In this document: positions 52,335 through 61,986 of the stretch, piece after piece
How the letters are laid out: each line of letters opens with the position of its first letter
Numbering within the stretch: position 1 is the stretch's first letter
Source: Thalassotalea algicola
Lineage (GTDB): Bacteria; Pseudomonadota; Gammaproteobacteria; Enterobacterales; Alteromonadaceae
DNA: 64,000 nucleotides
Assembly: GCF_012932965.1 (NCBI RefSeq)
Contig: NZ_JABBXH010000009.1
Location: forward strand, 1-64,000
Reading direction: 5' to 3'
The notes under the pieces: model-generated
Database searches by the model: none
Told to the model about the DNA's origin: nothing
The model's input: only the letters and a program-made list of their open reading frames with translations
Program-made: the position numbers and the translations under genes

Positions 52335-53918
52335 ATGAGAGTCGACATTAACAAGGAAATTGGTGCTGTTAATACATTGTCTGGCAATGCTAATTACCAA
52401 AGTGATCCGCTAGCAGTATATCAACGCTTGTGCCAGCATAAACCAAATAGCGTATTGCTAGAATCTGCGGAAATAGATAAAAAGCATGAATTGAAAAGCT
52501 TACTAGTCACCGATAGCGCAGTAAAAATAACCTGCAATGGCAACCAAGTGACGTTTAAAGCACTAAGTCTCAATGGTGAAGCTGCATTAACTTATGTAGC
52601 AGAACAATTAGCAAGTAAAGCGCAGTTAGTGACTTCTAAAGATGGCATAACGGCTACTTTTAATTCTGTAAATATCAACCTTGATGAAGTATCACGCTTA
52701 AAAGCGAGTAATTCATTTGATGCATTGCGTGCTTTTAAACAAATCACCAATAACGATCATCACGACTTCGCAATATTTTTAGCCGGTTGTTTTGCGTTTG
52801 ATATGATGTCGGTTGCCGAACAATTACCCCATGTGAACGACGGTGAAAACACCTGCCCCGATTATGTTTTCTATCTTGCCGAAACTATAGTGGTTGTAGA
52901 CCATGAAAAACGAAGTTCGGAAATAATCGGCAATGTGTTTTCAGGGCCTGAGCAGCAAAAATGTTATTTTGAGATCAGTCGCCGACTGTCCGAAATCAAA
53001 CAGCTATTAGCCACGCCTATTTCAATTTCAGCAAAGAATGAGAATAAGCAAACTTCACCAGCGCCAAGCGTAAATGTTGATATTGAAGACGAGCAATTTT
53101 GTCAAAACGTTGAAGCGCTTAAGGAACATATCCGCGCCGGCGATATATTTCAAGTAGTACCTTCTCGTACATTCAGTTTGCCTTGTCCAAATCCTATTGC
53201 AGCTTACCAAGCATTAAAAAGGACTAACCCAAGCCCTTATATGTTCTTTATGCAAGACGACGATTTTTGTATTTTTGGCGCGTCACCTGAGTCAGCATTA
53301 AAATATCAAACATCAAATAACCAAGTAGAGCTATATCCAATCGCAGGTACCCGCCCTCGTGGAAAAATTAACGGTGAGTTATCACCTGATTTGGACAGTC
53401 GTATTGAACTTGAGCTCAGGCAAGATCAAAAAGAGCTAGCCGAACATATCATGCTGGTTGATTTAGCACGTAACGACATCGCTCGAGTTTCAATTCCTGG
53501 CACGCGCCACGTTGCAGAACTATTAAAAGTTGATCGTTATTCTCATGTTATGCATTTAGTATCACGTGTTTGCGGGCAACTTAAGCCTGATTTAGATGCC
53601 CTTCACGCCTATCAAGCTTGTATGAATATGGGCACTTTATCTGGCGCGCCAAAAGTAAAAGCAACTGAATTAATTCGCCAATTTGAAGGAAAACGTCGTG
53701 GTAGTTATGGCGGTGCTGTCGGTTACATGACAGGCGAGGGCGAAATGGACACCTGTATTGTTATCCGTTCCGCCTTTGTGAAAAATGAAACTGCGCATGT
53801 TCAAGCCGGTGCTGGTGTTGTTTATGACTCTGATCCTCAAGCCGAAGCAAATGAAACTCGACAAAAAGCGCAAGCAGTTTTAAATGCTATTGCCATTGCT
53901 GAGCAAGGAGAAGCCTAA
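52335..53918 (+). CDS. trpE: Anthranilate synthase component I
   Basis: The 527-aa chorismate-using subunit forms anthranilate with TrpG-derived ammonia. The Trp feedback site LLES is present at 41-44. The catalytic C-terminal chorismate-binding domain includes DIFQVVPSRTF, SPYMFFMQDDDFCIFGASPE, PIAGTRPRG, GTLSGAPKVKA and GAGVVYDSDPQAE. It starts 8 bp after aroF and its stop overlaps the trpG start (TAATG). Confidence 0.95.
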   Translation: MRVDINKEIGAVNTLSGNANYQSDPLAVYQRLCQHKPNSVLLESAEIDKKHELKSLLVTDSAVKITCNGNQVTFKALSLNGEAALTYVAEQLASKAQLVTSKDGITATFNSVNINLDEVSRLKASNSFDALRAFKQITNNDHHDFAIFLAGCFAFDMMSVAEQLPHVNDGENTCPDYVFYLAETIVVVDHEKRSSEIIGNVFSGPEQQKCYFEISRRLSEIKQLLATPISISAKNENKQTSPAPSVNVDIEDEQFCQNVEALKEHIRAGDIFQVVPSRTFSLPCPNPIAAYQALKRTNPSPYMFFMQDDDFCIFGASPESALKYQTSNNQVELYPIAGTRPRGKINGELSPDLDSRIELELRQDQKELAEHIMLVDLARNDIARVSIPGTRHVAELLKVDRYSHVMHLVSRVCGQLKPDLDALHAYQACMNMGTLSGAPKVKATELIRQFEGKRRGSYGGAVGYMTGEGEMDTCIVIRSAFVKNETAHVQAGAGVVYDSDPQAEANETRQKAQAVLNAIAIAEQGEA

Positions 53919-54550
53919 TGGAAGCAGCAATCAACACTCGACATATTGTTATGCTCGACAATTTGGATTCATTTACCTACAACTTAGTTGATGAATTTTA
54001 TCAACTTGGTTTTGAACCAAAGGTTTACCGAAATACCATTGATGTGGACTTCATTATTTCACAAATTGAAAAGCTAGAAGGTGAAGTACTGTTGGTGCTT
54101 TCCCCTGGTCCAGGTTGCCCTAGCCAAGCCGGCTGTTTAATGGAGTTAATTGCGAAGACAGTTGGCAAGTATCCTATTGTCGGTATTTGCCTGGGCCACC
54201 AAGCCCTCATAGAGCACTATGGCGGGAAAGTGGATCGGGCACCGCAAATTGTCCATGGTAAATCTTCTGCTATTACACATAGTGCATGTGGCGCTTTTGA
54301 TGGGATCAATAATCCTATTCCAGTTGCACGCTATCACTCTCTCGTAGCGACTGTAATGCCAGACACACTAACTACAACTGCAACTGTTGATGATTTAGTG
54401 ATGGCCATTGAGCATAAAACTGATGCCGTGGTTGGATTTCAATTTCATCCAGAGTCAGTGCTCACCACGTATGGCAGCCACTTACTAGCCCAAGCCATTG
54501 ACCATGTATTTCACTTATTTAGCGCTAACTACATAGAACAAAAAGGATAA
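53918..54550 (+). CDS. trpG: Anthranilate synthase component II (glutamine amidotransferase)
   Basis: The 210-aa class I amidotransferase supplies ammonia to TrpE. The catalytic Cys is in GICLGHQ (about 91-97), the oxyanion motif LSPGPGCPSQAG is at about 62-73, and the His-x-Glu dyad is in FQFHPESVLT (about 175-184). It is not fused to TrpD, unlike E. coli. TAATG coupling to trpE keeps the subunits in step. Confidence 0.94.
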   Translation: MEAAINTRHIVMLDNLDSFTYNLVDEFYQLGFEPKVYRNTIDVDFIISQIEKLEGEVLLVLSPGPGCPSQAGCLMELIAKTVGKYPIVGICLGHQALIEHYGGKVDRAPQIVHGKSSAITHSACGAFDGINNPIPVARYHSLVATVMPDTLTTTATVDDLVMAIEHKTDAVVGFQFHPESVLTTYGSHLLAQAIDHVFHLFSANYIEQKG

Positions 54551-54558
54551 TTGTTGCC

Positions 54559-55575
54559 ATGAATTCAGTATTAGACACCCTAATTAGTCAACAATCATTA
54601 ACACAAGAGCAAGCACTTACGTTTTTTGAGCAAATGATCCAAGGTGATGTTGCACCAGAATTATTAGCTTCGGTACTAACCGCGTTAAAAATAAAAGGCG
54701 AAACACCGCAAGAAATAGCCGGTGCCGCTCTAGCCGTTAGAAATAACGCTACGTCATTCCCGTCACTCGATTTTACTGTAGCCGATTGTGTCGGCACCGG
54801 AGGAGACGGCGCCAATACCATTAATATTTCGACTACTGCAGCAATCTTAGCAGCCGCGTGCGGCTTAAAAATGGCTAAGCATGGAAACAGAAGTGTTTCT
54901 TCCATGTCAGGCTCTGCAGATTTACTCGAAGCTTTTGGCGTCAACCTAATGATGTCGCCACAAACCGCGGCAAACTGTTTAGAAAAAGCTAATATTTGTT
55001 TCCTATATGCGCCAGCTTATCATCCCGGGTTTAAGCATGCAGCACCTGTAAGAAAGGCTATGGGTGTAAGAACCTTGTTCAATATCCTAGGACCACTCGT
55101 TAACCCGTCTGCACCGACAACAATGTTGTTAGGTGTGTACACCCCGCAATTACTAAAAGTGATGGCTGATGCGCTGGTATTAACCGGTGTCAAACGAGGT
55201 TGGGTAATACATGGCAGCGGTTTAGATGAAATTGCCTTGCACGGCCCAACACAGATCATTGAACTAAACAACGGCACGGTTACCGAGAAAACCATTACAC
55301 CTGAAGATTTTGGGCTTGATTCATATAGCTTGGAAGATATTAAAGGCGGAACACCAGAGCAAAACGCTCAAGCTATCAAGCAGATCCTCTCCGGCAGTGG
55401 CCCAGCGGCTCATAATGCTGCGGTAATTATTAACTGTGCGGCCTTGCTTTATTTACATGGCAAAGCTAACAATCTGCAAGAAGCAAGGTCTATTGCTGAA
55501 CAAACACTACTTTCAGGCAAAGCATTTACCACCTTAAATGATTTAGTGCGCTTGTCTAATCAGGAGCAGCAATAA
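54559..55575 (+). CDS. trpD: Anthranilate phosphoribosyltransferase
   Basis: The 338-aa enzyme joins anthranilate and PRPP. Family motifs GTGGDGANTINIST (PRPP site, about 80-93), KHGNRSVSSMSGSADLLEAFG (about 107-127) and LGPLVNPSAPT (about 175-185) are present. The stop overlaps the trpCF start by one base (TAATG). Confidence 0.95.
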   Translation: MNSVLDTLISQQSLTQEQALTFFEQMIQGDVAPELLASVLTALKIKGETPQEIAGAALAVRNNATSFPSLDFTVADCVGTGGDGANTINISTTAAILAAACGLKMAKHGNRSVSSMSGSADLLEAFGVNLMMSPQTAANCLEKANICFLYAPAYHPGFKHAAPVRKAMGVRTLFNILGPLVNPSAPTTMLLGVYTPQLLKVMADALVLTGVKRGWVIHGSGLDEIALHGPTQIIELNNGTVTEKTITPEDFGLDSYSLEDIKGGTPEQNAQAIKQILSGSGPAAHNAAVIINCAALLYLHGKANNLQEARSIAEQTLLSGKAFTTLNDLVRLSNQEQQ

Positions 55576-56951
55576 TGGCAAATGTATTAGAAAAAATTGT
55601 CGCTGATAAGTATATTGAAATTGATGCCTTGAAAAAAAGTAAACCACTTGAAAGCTTTATTAACCAGTTGAAGCCGACACAAAAAGATCTTTATGGCGAA
55701 TTATCCAAAGATGATGCTGGATTTATTTTGGAATGTAAAAAAGCTTCACCTTCTAAAGGCTTGATTCGTCCAGACTTTGATGTGGTTGAAATTGCTAAAA
55801 CCTATGACAAGTATGCCGCGGGTATATCTGTTCTTACCGATGAAAAGTACTTCCAAGGAACTTTTGACTACCTAAAACAAGTGACAGACGTTGTTAAGTC
55901 ACCTGTACTAAATAAAGACTTTTTTATTGACACCTACCAAGTTCATTTGGCTCGTTATTATGGCGCTGACGCAATATTGCTTATGTTAAGTGTGCTAAAC
56001 GATGAGCAATATCAATCATTAGCAAACGTGGCAAAGTCGTATAATCTAGCGATATTAACTGAGGTATCTAATCAAGAAGAAGTTGAACGAGCCATAGCAT
56101 TAGATGCAAAATTAATCGGTATCAACAATCGTAATTTGCGTGATCTTTCAACTGACATTACTCGTACATTTGAGTTTGCTCCTTACATTCCAGATGACAG
56201 ATTAGTCATATCAGAATCTGGTATATACACCAATGCTCAAGTTCGCGAATTAGCGCCAGCTGTTAATGGCTTTTTAGTTGGTAGCTCAATAATGGCAAAA
56301 GATGACATTGACCTAGCTTGTAGAGAACTCATTTATGGTCACAATAAAGTTTGTGGTTTAACAAGGAATGAGGATGCCTTAGCAATAAAGGCACAAGGTG
56401 CAATTTATGGCGGGCTAATTTTTGCTGAAAAATCGCCTCGTTGTATCGATATTGAACAAGCCAAAACCATTACTAATAAGGTAAACGGTTTAAATTATAT
56501 CGGTGTTTTTGTAAATCATCCGGTATCGACAGTCGCTGAAATAGCAAACACCATTAATCTCTTTGCTGTGCAACTTCACGGTAATGAAAATCAAGACTAC
56601 ATTGCAGCGCTGAAACCTTTGTTACCGGCAGGTTGCGTTATTTGGAAAGCAATATCAGTTGAAGACCAAGTACCAGATCTAAACTTAAAGGTAGACAAGT
56701 GGCTACTCGATGGTAAATCGCCCGGAAGTGGCAAGGCTTTTAATTGGCAAGCGTTAGCCAGCTCAGAACAAGACTTATCAGCTTGTTTATTGGCCGGAGG
56801 TATAGGTATCGACAATATTGATACCGCGATAGATACAGCAACACAACATGAATTATTTGGTCTTGATATTAACTCTGGGATTGAAAACGAGCCTGGTATC
56901 AAGTCTGCGGCAAAAATCGAACAAGTATTTGCCCATATTAGGAATTATTAA
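55575..56951 (+). CDS. trpCF: Fused indole-3-glycerol-phosphate synthase / phosphoribosylanthranilate isomerase
   Basis: The 458-aa bifunctional enzyme catalyses two successive Trp-pathway steps. The N-terminal TrpC barrel (about 1-250) has [31 protein letters not shown] and GINNRNL. The C-terminal TrpF barrel (about 255-458) has [11 protein letters not shown], the catalytic-Cys region at its start, VQLHGNE and LAGGIG. The fusion is the usual gammaproteobacterial form. Confidence 0.95.
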   Translation: MANVLEKIVADKYIEIDALKKSKPLESFINQLKPTQKDLYGELSKDDAGFILECKKASPSKGLIRPDFDVVEIAKTYDKYAAGISVLTDEKYFQGTFDYLKQVTDVVKSPVLNKDFFIDTYQVHLARYYGADAILLMLSVLNDEQYQSLANVAKSYNLAILTEVSNQEEVERAIALDAKLIGINNRNLRDLSTDITRTFEFAPYIPDDRLVISESGIYTNAQVRELAPAVNGFLVGSSIMAKDDIDLACRELIYGHNKVCGLTRNEDALAIKAQGAIYGGLIFAEKSPRCIDIEQAKTITNKVNGLNYIGVFVNHPVSTVAEIANTINLFAVQLHGNENQDYIAALKPLLPAGCVIWKAISVEDQVPDLNLKVDKWLLDGKSPGSGKAFNWQALASSEQDLSACLLAGGIGIDNIDTAIDTATQHELFGLDINSGIENEPGIKSAAKIEQVFAHIRNY

Positions 56952-56953
56952 TA

Positions 56954-58180
56954 ATGACCACTCAAGAATTTGAAAAACCAAAAGCATTAGAAACACTACC
57001 GCCTTATTTTGGCGATTTCGGGGGGATGTACGTTAGTGAACTATTAGTTCCCGCCCTAGAACAACTAGAAAAAGCCTTTGTTGACTCGCAATCAGATGAA
57101 GAGTTTATCGAAGAATTTAATCGACTACTAACCGATTATGCCGGTAGACCAACCCCATTAACGCTTTGTAGAAATTTATCGCCTAACCCTCTGGCCAAAA
57201 TATATTTAAAGCGTGAAGATTTATTGCATGGTGGTGCTCATAAAACCAACCAAGTACTTGGCCAAGCACTACTGGCTAAACGTATGGGAAAAACTGAAAT
57301 CATTGCAGAAACCGGTGCTGGACAACATGGAGTAGCATCTGCAATTGCATGTTCATTACTAGGGTTAAAATGTCGAGTATACATGGGAGCAAAAGACTGT
57401 GAACGTCAGCAGCCAAATGTATTCCGCATGCGGTTAATGGGCGCAGAAGTCATTCCTGTAACCGCTGGTAGCGGCACACTAAAAGATGCCGTAAATGAAG
57501 CGTTGCGTGACTGGTCAGGCAATTATGACAATGCGCATTATTTACTTGGTACCGCTGCGGGCCCTCATCCTTTCCCAACGATAGTTCGAGAGTTCCAAAA
57601 AATGATTGGTGAGGAAGCCAAGCAGCAGCTATTGAAACAAGAAGGCCGTCTGCCAGATTATGTTATTGCATGTGTTGGTGGAGGCTCAAATGCCATCGGC
57701 ATGTTCAACGACTTCATCCATGAAACATCGGTAAAATTAGTCGGCGTAGAAGCTGGTGGTAAAGGTATTGATACCGACCAACATGGTGCAACGCTATCAG
57801 CTGGTAGTAAAGGAATGTTACACGGCAATTACACCTACATAATGCAAGATCAATTTGGTCAAATTGAAGAATCCTACTCTGTATCTGCAGGTTTAGATTA
57901 CCCAGGTGTTGGACCACAACATTCGTTTTTAAAAGACTCTGGCCGCGCACAATATGTCCCGATAAACGACGATGAAGCGTTAGATGCATTCCAAGCACTG
58001 GCTAAAAATGAAGGAATTATACCTGCACTTGAATCTTCGCATGCACTGGCACAAGCACTTAAAATGGCTGCCGAAGTGACAGAGGAAACGGTTTTCTTAG
58101 TAAATTTATCTGGCAGAGGTGACAAAGATCTCTCCCACGTACACAGCATATTAGCGCCAGCACAAGGAGGAGAAAAATAA
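56954..58180 (+). CDS. trpB: Tryptophan synthase beta subunit
   Basis: The 408-aa PLP enzyme makes Trp from indole and serine. The PLP Lys is in [11 protein letters not shown] (about 95-105), the phosphate loop is [10 protein letters not shown] (about 241-250), and the catalytic Glu is in AETGAGQHG (about 117-125). Start 2 bp after trpCF; the stop overlaps the trpA start by one base. Confidence 0.96.
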   Translation: MTTQEFEKPKALETLPPYFGDFGGMYVSELLVPALEQLEKAFVDSQSDEEFIEEFNRLLTDYAGRPTPLTLCRNLSPNPLAKIYLKREDLLHGGAHKTNQVLGQALLAKRMGKTEIIAETGAGQHGVASAIACSLLGLKCRVYMGAKDCERQQPNVFRMRLMGAEVIPVTAGSGTLKDAVNEALRDWSGNYDNAHYLLGTAAGPHPFPTIVREFQKMIGEEAKQQLLKQEGRLPDYVIACVGGGSNAIGMFNDFIHETSVKLVGVEAGGKGIDTDQHGATLSAGSKGMLHGNYTYIMQDQFGQIEESYSVSAGLDYPGVGPQHSFLKDSGRAQYVPINDDEALDAFQALAKNEGIIPALESSHALAQALKMAAEVTEETVFLVNLSGRGDKDLSHVHSILAPAQGGEK

Positions 58181-58998
58181 TGACTCATACAACACAACGC
58201 TATGAAAACAAATTTGCCTCTCTCGCGTCAAAAAATGAAGGAGCATTTATTCCGTTTGTTACTATAGGTGACCCTAATAGAGAGCAATCTCTTGCTATTA
58301 TAAAAACACTTATTGACGCAGGCGCTGATGCGTTAGAACTTGGTATTCCATTTTCAGATCCAAGTGCCGATGGGATTACCATTCAAATGGCAGGTATTCG
58401 TGCACTTTCTGCAGGTATAACAACCGACACTTGTATCGAAATTTTAAAAGAAATTAGAAGTTATGCCCCAACTATTCCAATTGGCTTGTTACTTTACGGC
58501 AACCTAGTTTTTGCTCGCGGTATCGATAAGTTTTATCAAGACATGAGCGATGCTGGTGTCGATTCGATTCTTATAGCGGATGTACCCATTCGTGAAAGTG
58601 CTCCGTTTAGAAAAGCGGCAAATGAAAGTAACGTTGCCCCCATATTTATTGCACCTCCTAATGCTTCTCAACAGACACTGAAAGAAGTTGCCTCATTCAG
58701 TAAAGCTTATACGTATGTGCTTAGCAGAGCTGGCGTAACGGGTACAGAAACCAAAGCGGCAATGCCAGCAGATAGCTTAATAAAAACCCTGCAAGAATAT
58801 AAAGCCCCACCACCTGTCTTAGGCTTTGGTATTTCTAGCCCTGAACAAGTTAAAGAGGCGATAGCTTCTGGTGCAGCTGGTGCAATTAGTGGCTCTGCCG
58901 TCGTTAAGATTATAGAAACGCATTTAAGCGATCAAAACAAAATGTTACGTGAATTAGCAGAATTTGTTTCGAAAATGAAAGCAGCGACTAAACGTTAA
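58180..58998 (+). CDS. trpA: Tryptophan synthase alpha subunit
   Basis: The 272-aa TIM-barrel subunit cleaves indole-3-glycerol phosphate and channels indole to Trp[14 protein letters not shown] (catalytic Glu and Asp, about 48-60), [12 protein letters not shown] (about 178-189) and [10 protein letters not shown] (about 215-224) are visible. Last gene of the trp operon. Confidence 0.96.
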   Translation: MTHTTQRYENKFASLASKNEGAFIPFVTIGDPNREQSLAIIKTLIDAGADALELGIPFSDPSADGITIQMAGIRALSAGITTDTCIEILKEIRSYAPTIPIGLLLYGNLVFARGIDKFYQDMSDAGVDSILIADVPIRESAPFRKAANESNVAPIFIAPPNASQQTLKEVASFSKAYTYVLSRAGVTGTETKAAMPADSLIKTLQEYKAPPPVLGFGISSPEQVKEAIASGAAGAISGSAVVKIIETHLSDQNKMLRELAEFVSKMKAATKR

Positions 58999-59030
58999 TA
59001 AAGCTATGTAACATTAAGCTCCTTAGAAAT

Positions 59031-59062
59031 AAAAAAAACGAGCTATTAAGCTCGTTTTTTTT
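59031..59062. terminator. Bidirectional terminator between trpA and the DUF4124 gene
   Basis: ACGAGCT (59038-59044) and AGCTCGT (59049-59055) form a perfect stem with a 4-nt loop. Runs of eight As on the left and eight Ts on the right suit termination on both strands. Confidence 0.9.
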
Positions 59063-59077
59063 AATTAAAATAGGGTT

Positions 59078-59488
59078 TTACTGACAATTACTCCGCGCCA
59101 ATATTTTATCCGCTTGATCTAAAAAGATCCTAGCTAGACGTGCTTGCTGTGGAGTTCCGCCATTAAGTTCACGCGAACGTTTATTCATTTCAACCCGTAA
59201 ATCTCGACAAGCTTCTGCGCTATTAGGTACTTCCATCATTTCCATATCGCCACTTGACTCTGGAGCACTTTGATCAGTTTCATTTTGCGTTTGGGCAAGC
59301 TTGGCTTCATCAGCCTTTGACGTAATACCTGGTTTTACAAAATAAAGCTTTGCCGCCTTATCTTTAGGCATATCTGAAAAATGGACATTTCCTTGCTCAT
59401 CAACCCAACGATATACCTCTGCAGATTGCTGAGCCAAAGCAACCGTTGAGATGATTAAAATAGGTAATGCTAGTAACCACTTAGCCAA
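59078..59488 (-). CDS. DUF4124-domain secreted protein
   Basis: The 136-aa protein has a signal peptide (about 1-19, cleavage after ALA) and the DUF4124 hallmark YRWVDEQGNVHFSDMP (about 26-41). A charged helical C terminus with two Cys (about C94 and C135) follows. Probably periplasmic or envelope-associated; no function is known for the domain. It converges with the trp operon. Confidence 0.82.
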   Translation of the reverse strand: MAKWLLALPILIISTVALAQQSAEVYRWVDEQGNVHFSDMPKDKAAKLYFVKPGITSKADEAKLAQTQNETDQSAPESSGDMEMMEVPNSAEACRDLRVEMNKRSRELNGGTPQQARLARIFLDQADKILARSNCQ

Positions 59489-59585
59489 AATTCATTCCTT
59501 GTTTTACCGCAATATGCTCAGTATAGCCCGAACTTTAAAAGGATCCAACTGTTCACATATTAGTGAAAAAATAATAACTCTAGTG

Positions 59586-61100
59586 TTACTCTACATTCTG
59601 CGCAGCAAAAGTTAATTTGTATCCTGTAGCCGATGATTCATCACTTTCTAATAATAAGAACAGGTCCTCACTTTCTTCGTCCAGAGTTAAGTAGTCACTG
59701 GCCAATATCACTTCACTACTGTTAATACTCGCAACGATAAACACTTGGTAAGTATTATTAAGCAATGAAATAACATCATTAGCGCTAAATGGCACAGTTG
59801 CACTATTTTCTGCAGTATTGATAAATTCATCACTGCGAACAAAATAAACGTCGACCGCAGAAAAATCTTCATCATCTATCAGGTTTACGATATTAATATC
59901 GTGCTGGTAAATACCTTGATTACTCGAATTACTCACAACTAATGAATTAACGGTTATCTCAATTTCATCAACTTGGCCGTCGCCGTCTTCATCAACATCA
60001 CCATCACCATCATGGTCGACATACTCTTCCGAGCTATAGAAAAATATCGTTTTATCATCATTGGCGCTTAACGTGACTAAATGATTTTTAAGAAGTTGTT
60101 CGTCTGAACTGGCAATATTTAACGCAAAGCTATAGTCACCGTGCTCAAGGGTAATGGCTTCACTAAATTGACCAAAATTCAACTCGGTTACACTTGGCTG
60201 AACTGATGCAGTGTCTGTGTACAAATCAACTGCACCATTGTAGTTTGCCAGCAATTCATTTTCGTTGAGTGCATTAAAAGCTCTAAACCGGGCAAGTGAG
60301 CCATCATTTTTATATTCAAATGTGCTGCTGTTAGTCAATACATCAATAACAAAAGGTGATGTATCTACACCTAGGTTTTCTCGTATCATCAACACGTACT
60401 GAGAACTAAAAGAAAAACTCACCTCGGTTGACTCAAACAACACTTCGTCAGAGCCAGAGGCGGTTAAATAGAATATGTAATCGTCTTGCTCAAGCTTTAG
60501 ATTATCTGTTAACGCGGTGTATGTAGAGCTAACAACAAGCGTTGCTTCATTGAATGTTTCATCAGTGCCTGAAACATAAACGTCAACATCCATTATATCG
60601 GTATGTAAATTCAAGACTCTTAAATTAAATAGGTCATTTTCGTCGTCTTCATCATCATCAATAATTTCAATGTCATAATTCAATACACGAGGGGTGGTAA
60701 CGTCTTCAGCGAGTACATATAAGCTTATAACATCTTCAAATATCTCTAATGGTTGCTGATAAATAAGTGACAAATCATCTCTTGCTGTACTATCTTCTTG
60801 TTGTAATCCTAGTTCGACATAGTAATCACCTTCCAAAATTTCTATGCGACCGCCGGTTTCTGAATATGATACGCCAGTAAATGTTCTTTCCACGTGTTCA
60901 TCATCGTCATCTTCTGAATCAAGTTCAATATCTTCATCGATGGTCATGTAAATATCAGGCGCATTGGCCGATGCATTATAGAATTGAATATAGCCAATAT
61001 CGGTATCTTCGTCTGAGCTGCTAGATTCACAGCCAGATAACAATAAAAGACATGATGCAAGTCCAGCATAAACTGCCGACTTATTAACTTTAATACACAT
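59586..61100 (-). CDS. DUF4397-family acidic lipoprotein
   Basis: The 504-aa protein has a lipobox LSGC (Cys about 24) and repeated DUF4397-like Ig-type units, the first with FYNASANAPDIYMTID (about 41-56). Similar ALN/SASANAP-type starts are recognisable later in weaker form. It is strikingly acidic, with clusters such as DSEDDDDE (about 61-68). A calcium-binding DxDGDGxxDxDGDG pattern (about 367-380) recalls thrombospondin type-3 or EF-hand loops. Likely surface or outer-membrane anchored. Function unknown. Confidence 0.75.
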   Translation of the reverse strand: MCIKVNKSAVYAGLASCLLLLSGCESSSSDEDTDIGYIQFYNASANAPDIYMTIDEDIELDSEDDDDEHVERTFTGVSYSETGGRIEILEGDYYVELGLQQEDSTARDDLSLIYQQPLEIFEDVISLYVLAEDVTTPRVLNYDIEIIDDDEDDENDLFNLRVLNLHTDIMDVDVYVSGTDETFNEATLVVSSTYTALTDNLKLEQDDYIFYLTASGSDEVLFESTEVSFSFSSQYVLMIRENLGVDTSPFVIDVLTNSSTFEYKNDGSLARFRAFNALNENELLANYNGAVDLYTDTASVQPSVTELNFGQFSEAITLEHGDYSFALNIASSDEQLLKNHLVTLSANDDKTIFFYSSEEYVDHDGDGDVDEDGDGQVDEIEITVNSLVVSNSSNQGIYQHDINIVNLIDDEDFSAVDVYFVRSDEFINTAENSATVPFSANDVISLLNNTYQVFIVASINSSEVILASDYLTLDEESEDLFLLLESDESSATGYKLTFAAQNVE

Positions 61101-61297
61101 AAAATACCCTTATAATTTTAATGCTATTGTTGTTTGTTTTGATAAATTCAAAGACAAATTTGCGACAATAGAATCGAAATTAATGGGTTAGTTCCATTGG
61201 CTTTGCTAAGCTTTACATTGCTTTACGCTTCTTTACTTAAGCCGTATAAAAAACAGCCATAAAGTTAAGCATGACATTATTGGCCGGTGGGTATGAT

Positions 61298-61879
61298 TTA
61301 CTCTACAAGTGTGCGGTCAAACTCCATTTGCTTTGCTGTGTTATCAGCTAAATGCTTATCATAAATTCGTTCAACTAAATGCAAGCTCATATCAATTCCT
61401 GCGGAAATTCCAGCAGAAGTGACGATATTACCTTGCTCTACCCAGCGAGTATCTTCTATCACATCTAATGCAGGGAAAAGACAACGTAAATCATCTATAT
61501 CATCCCAATGCGTAGTCACTTTTTGATCTGTTATAACTTGAGCTTGAGCAAGTAAAAAAGCACCGGTACACACTGATGCTATTATTTTTACTTGTTTACT
61601 TTGCTCAGCTATCCACTCGATAACAGGCATGTTGGTTATTTGCTCGTAATGTACACCGCCAGCGATTATGAGAACATCAAGTGTTGGATGCTCATCAATG
61701 CCATAATTACTTTTCACTTGGTAGCCTGCACGAGCAGTAACAAGACCGGCTTTTTCACTAATTAGAAACGTAGTAAATCGTTGCTCACTACTTATCCGTT
61801 CAGCCGTCGAAAACACTTCGAATGGCCCTGAAAAATCAAGTACTTCCGCATTATCGTAAATAAAAATACCAACCTTCAT
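61298..61879 (-). CDS. DJ-1/PfpI-family protein
   Basis: The 193-aa protein has the class I glutamine-amidotransferase-like fold of DJ-1/PfpI, with the nucleophile Cys in ASVCTGAFLLA (Cys104). It resembles isonitrile hydratase/ThiJ-type proteins and the N-domain of GlxA regulators, but has no AraC DNA-binding domain. FSGPFEVFS (about 16-24) is typical of the group. Reaction unknown. Confidence 0.82.
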   Translation of the reverse strand: MKVGIFIYDNAEVLDFSGPFEVFSTAERISSEQRFTTFLISEKAGLVTARAGYQVKSNYGIDEHPTLDVLIIAGGVHYEQITNMPVIEWIAEQSKQVKIIASVCTGAFLLAQAQVITDQKVTTHWDDIDDLRCLFPALDVIEDTRWVEQGNIVTSAGISAGIDMSLHLVERIYDKHLADNTAKQMEFDRTLVE

Positions 61880-61986
61880 ATAAATATCCTTTTTAAGCTT
61901 ATTGCTAAGTTGAGAATCAATCTTGTCATGTTACACTAGCGCACCGAGAAACCTTATTCTATAGACGAAGATTTAGCCTACTATTC

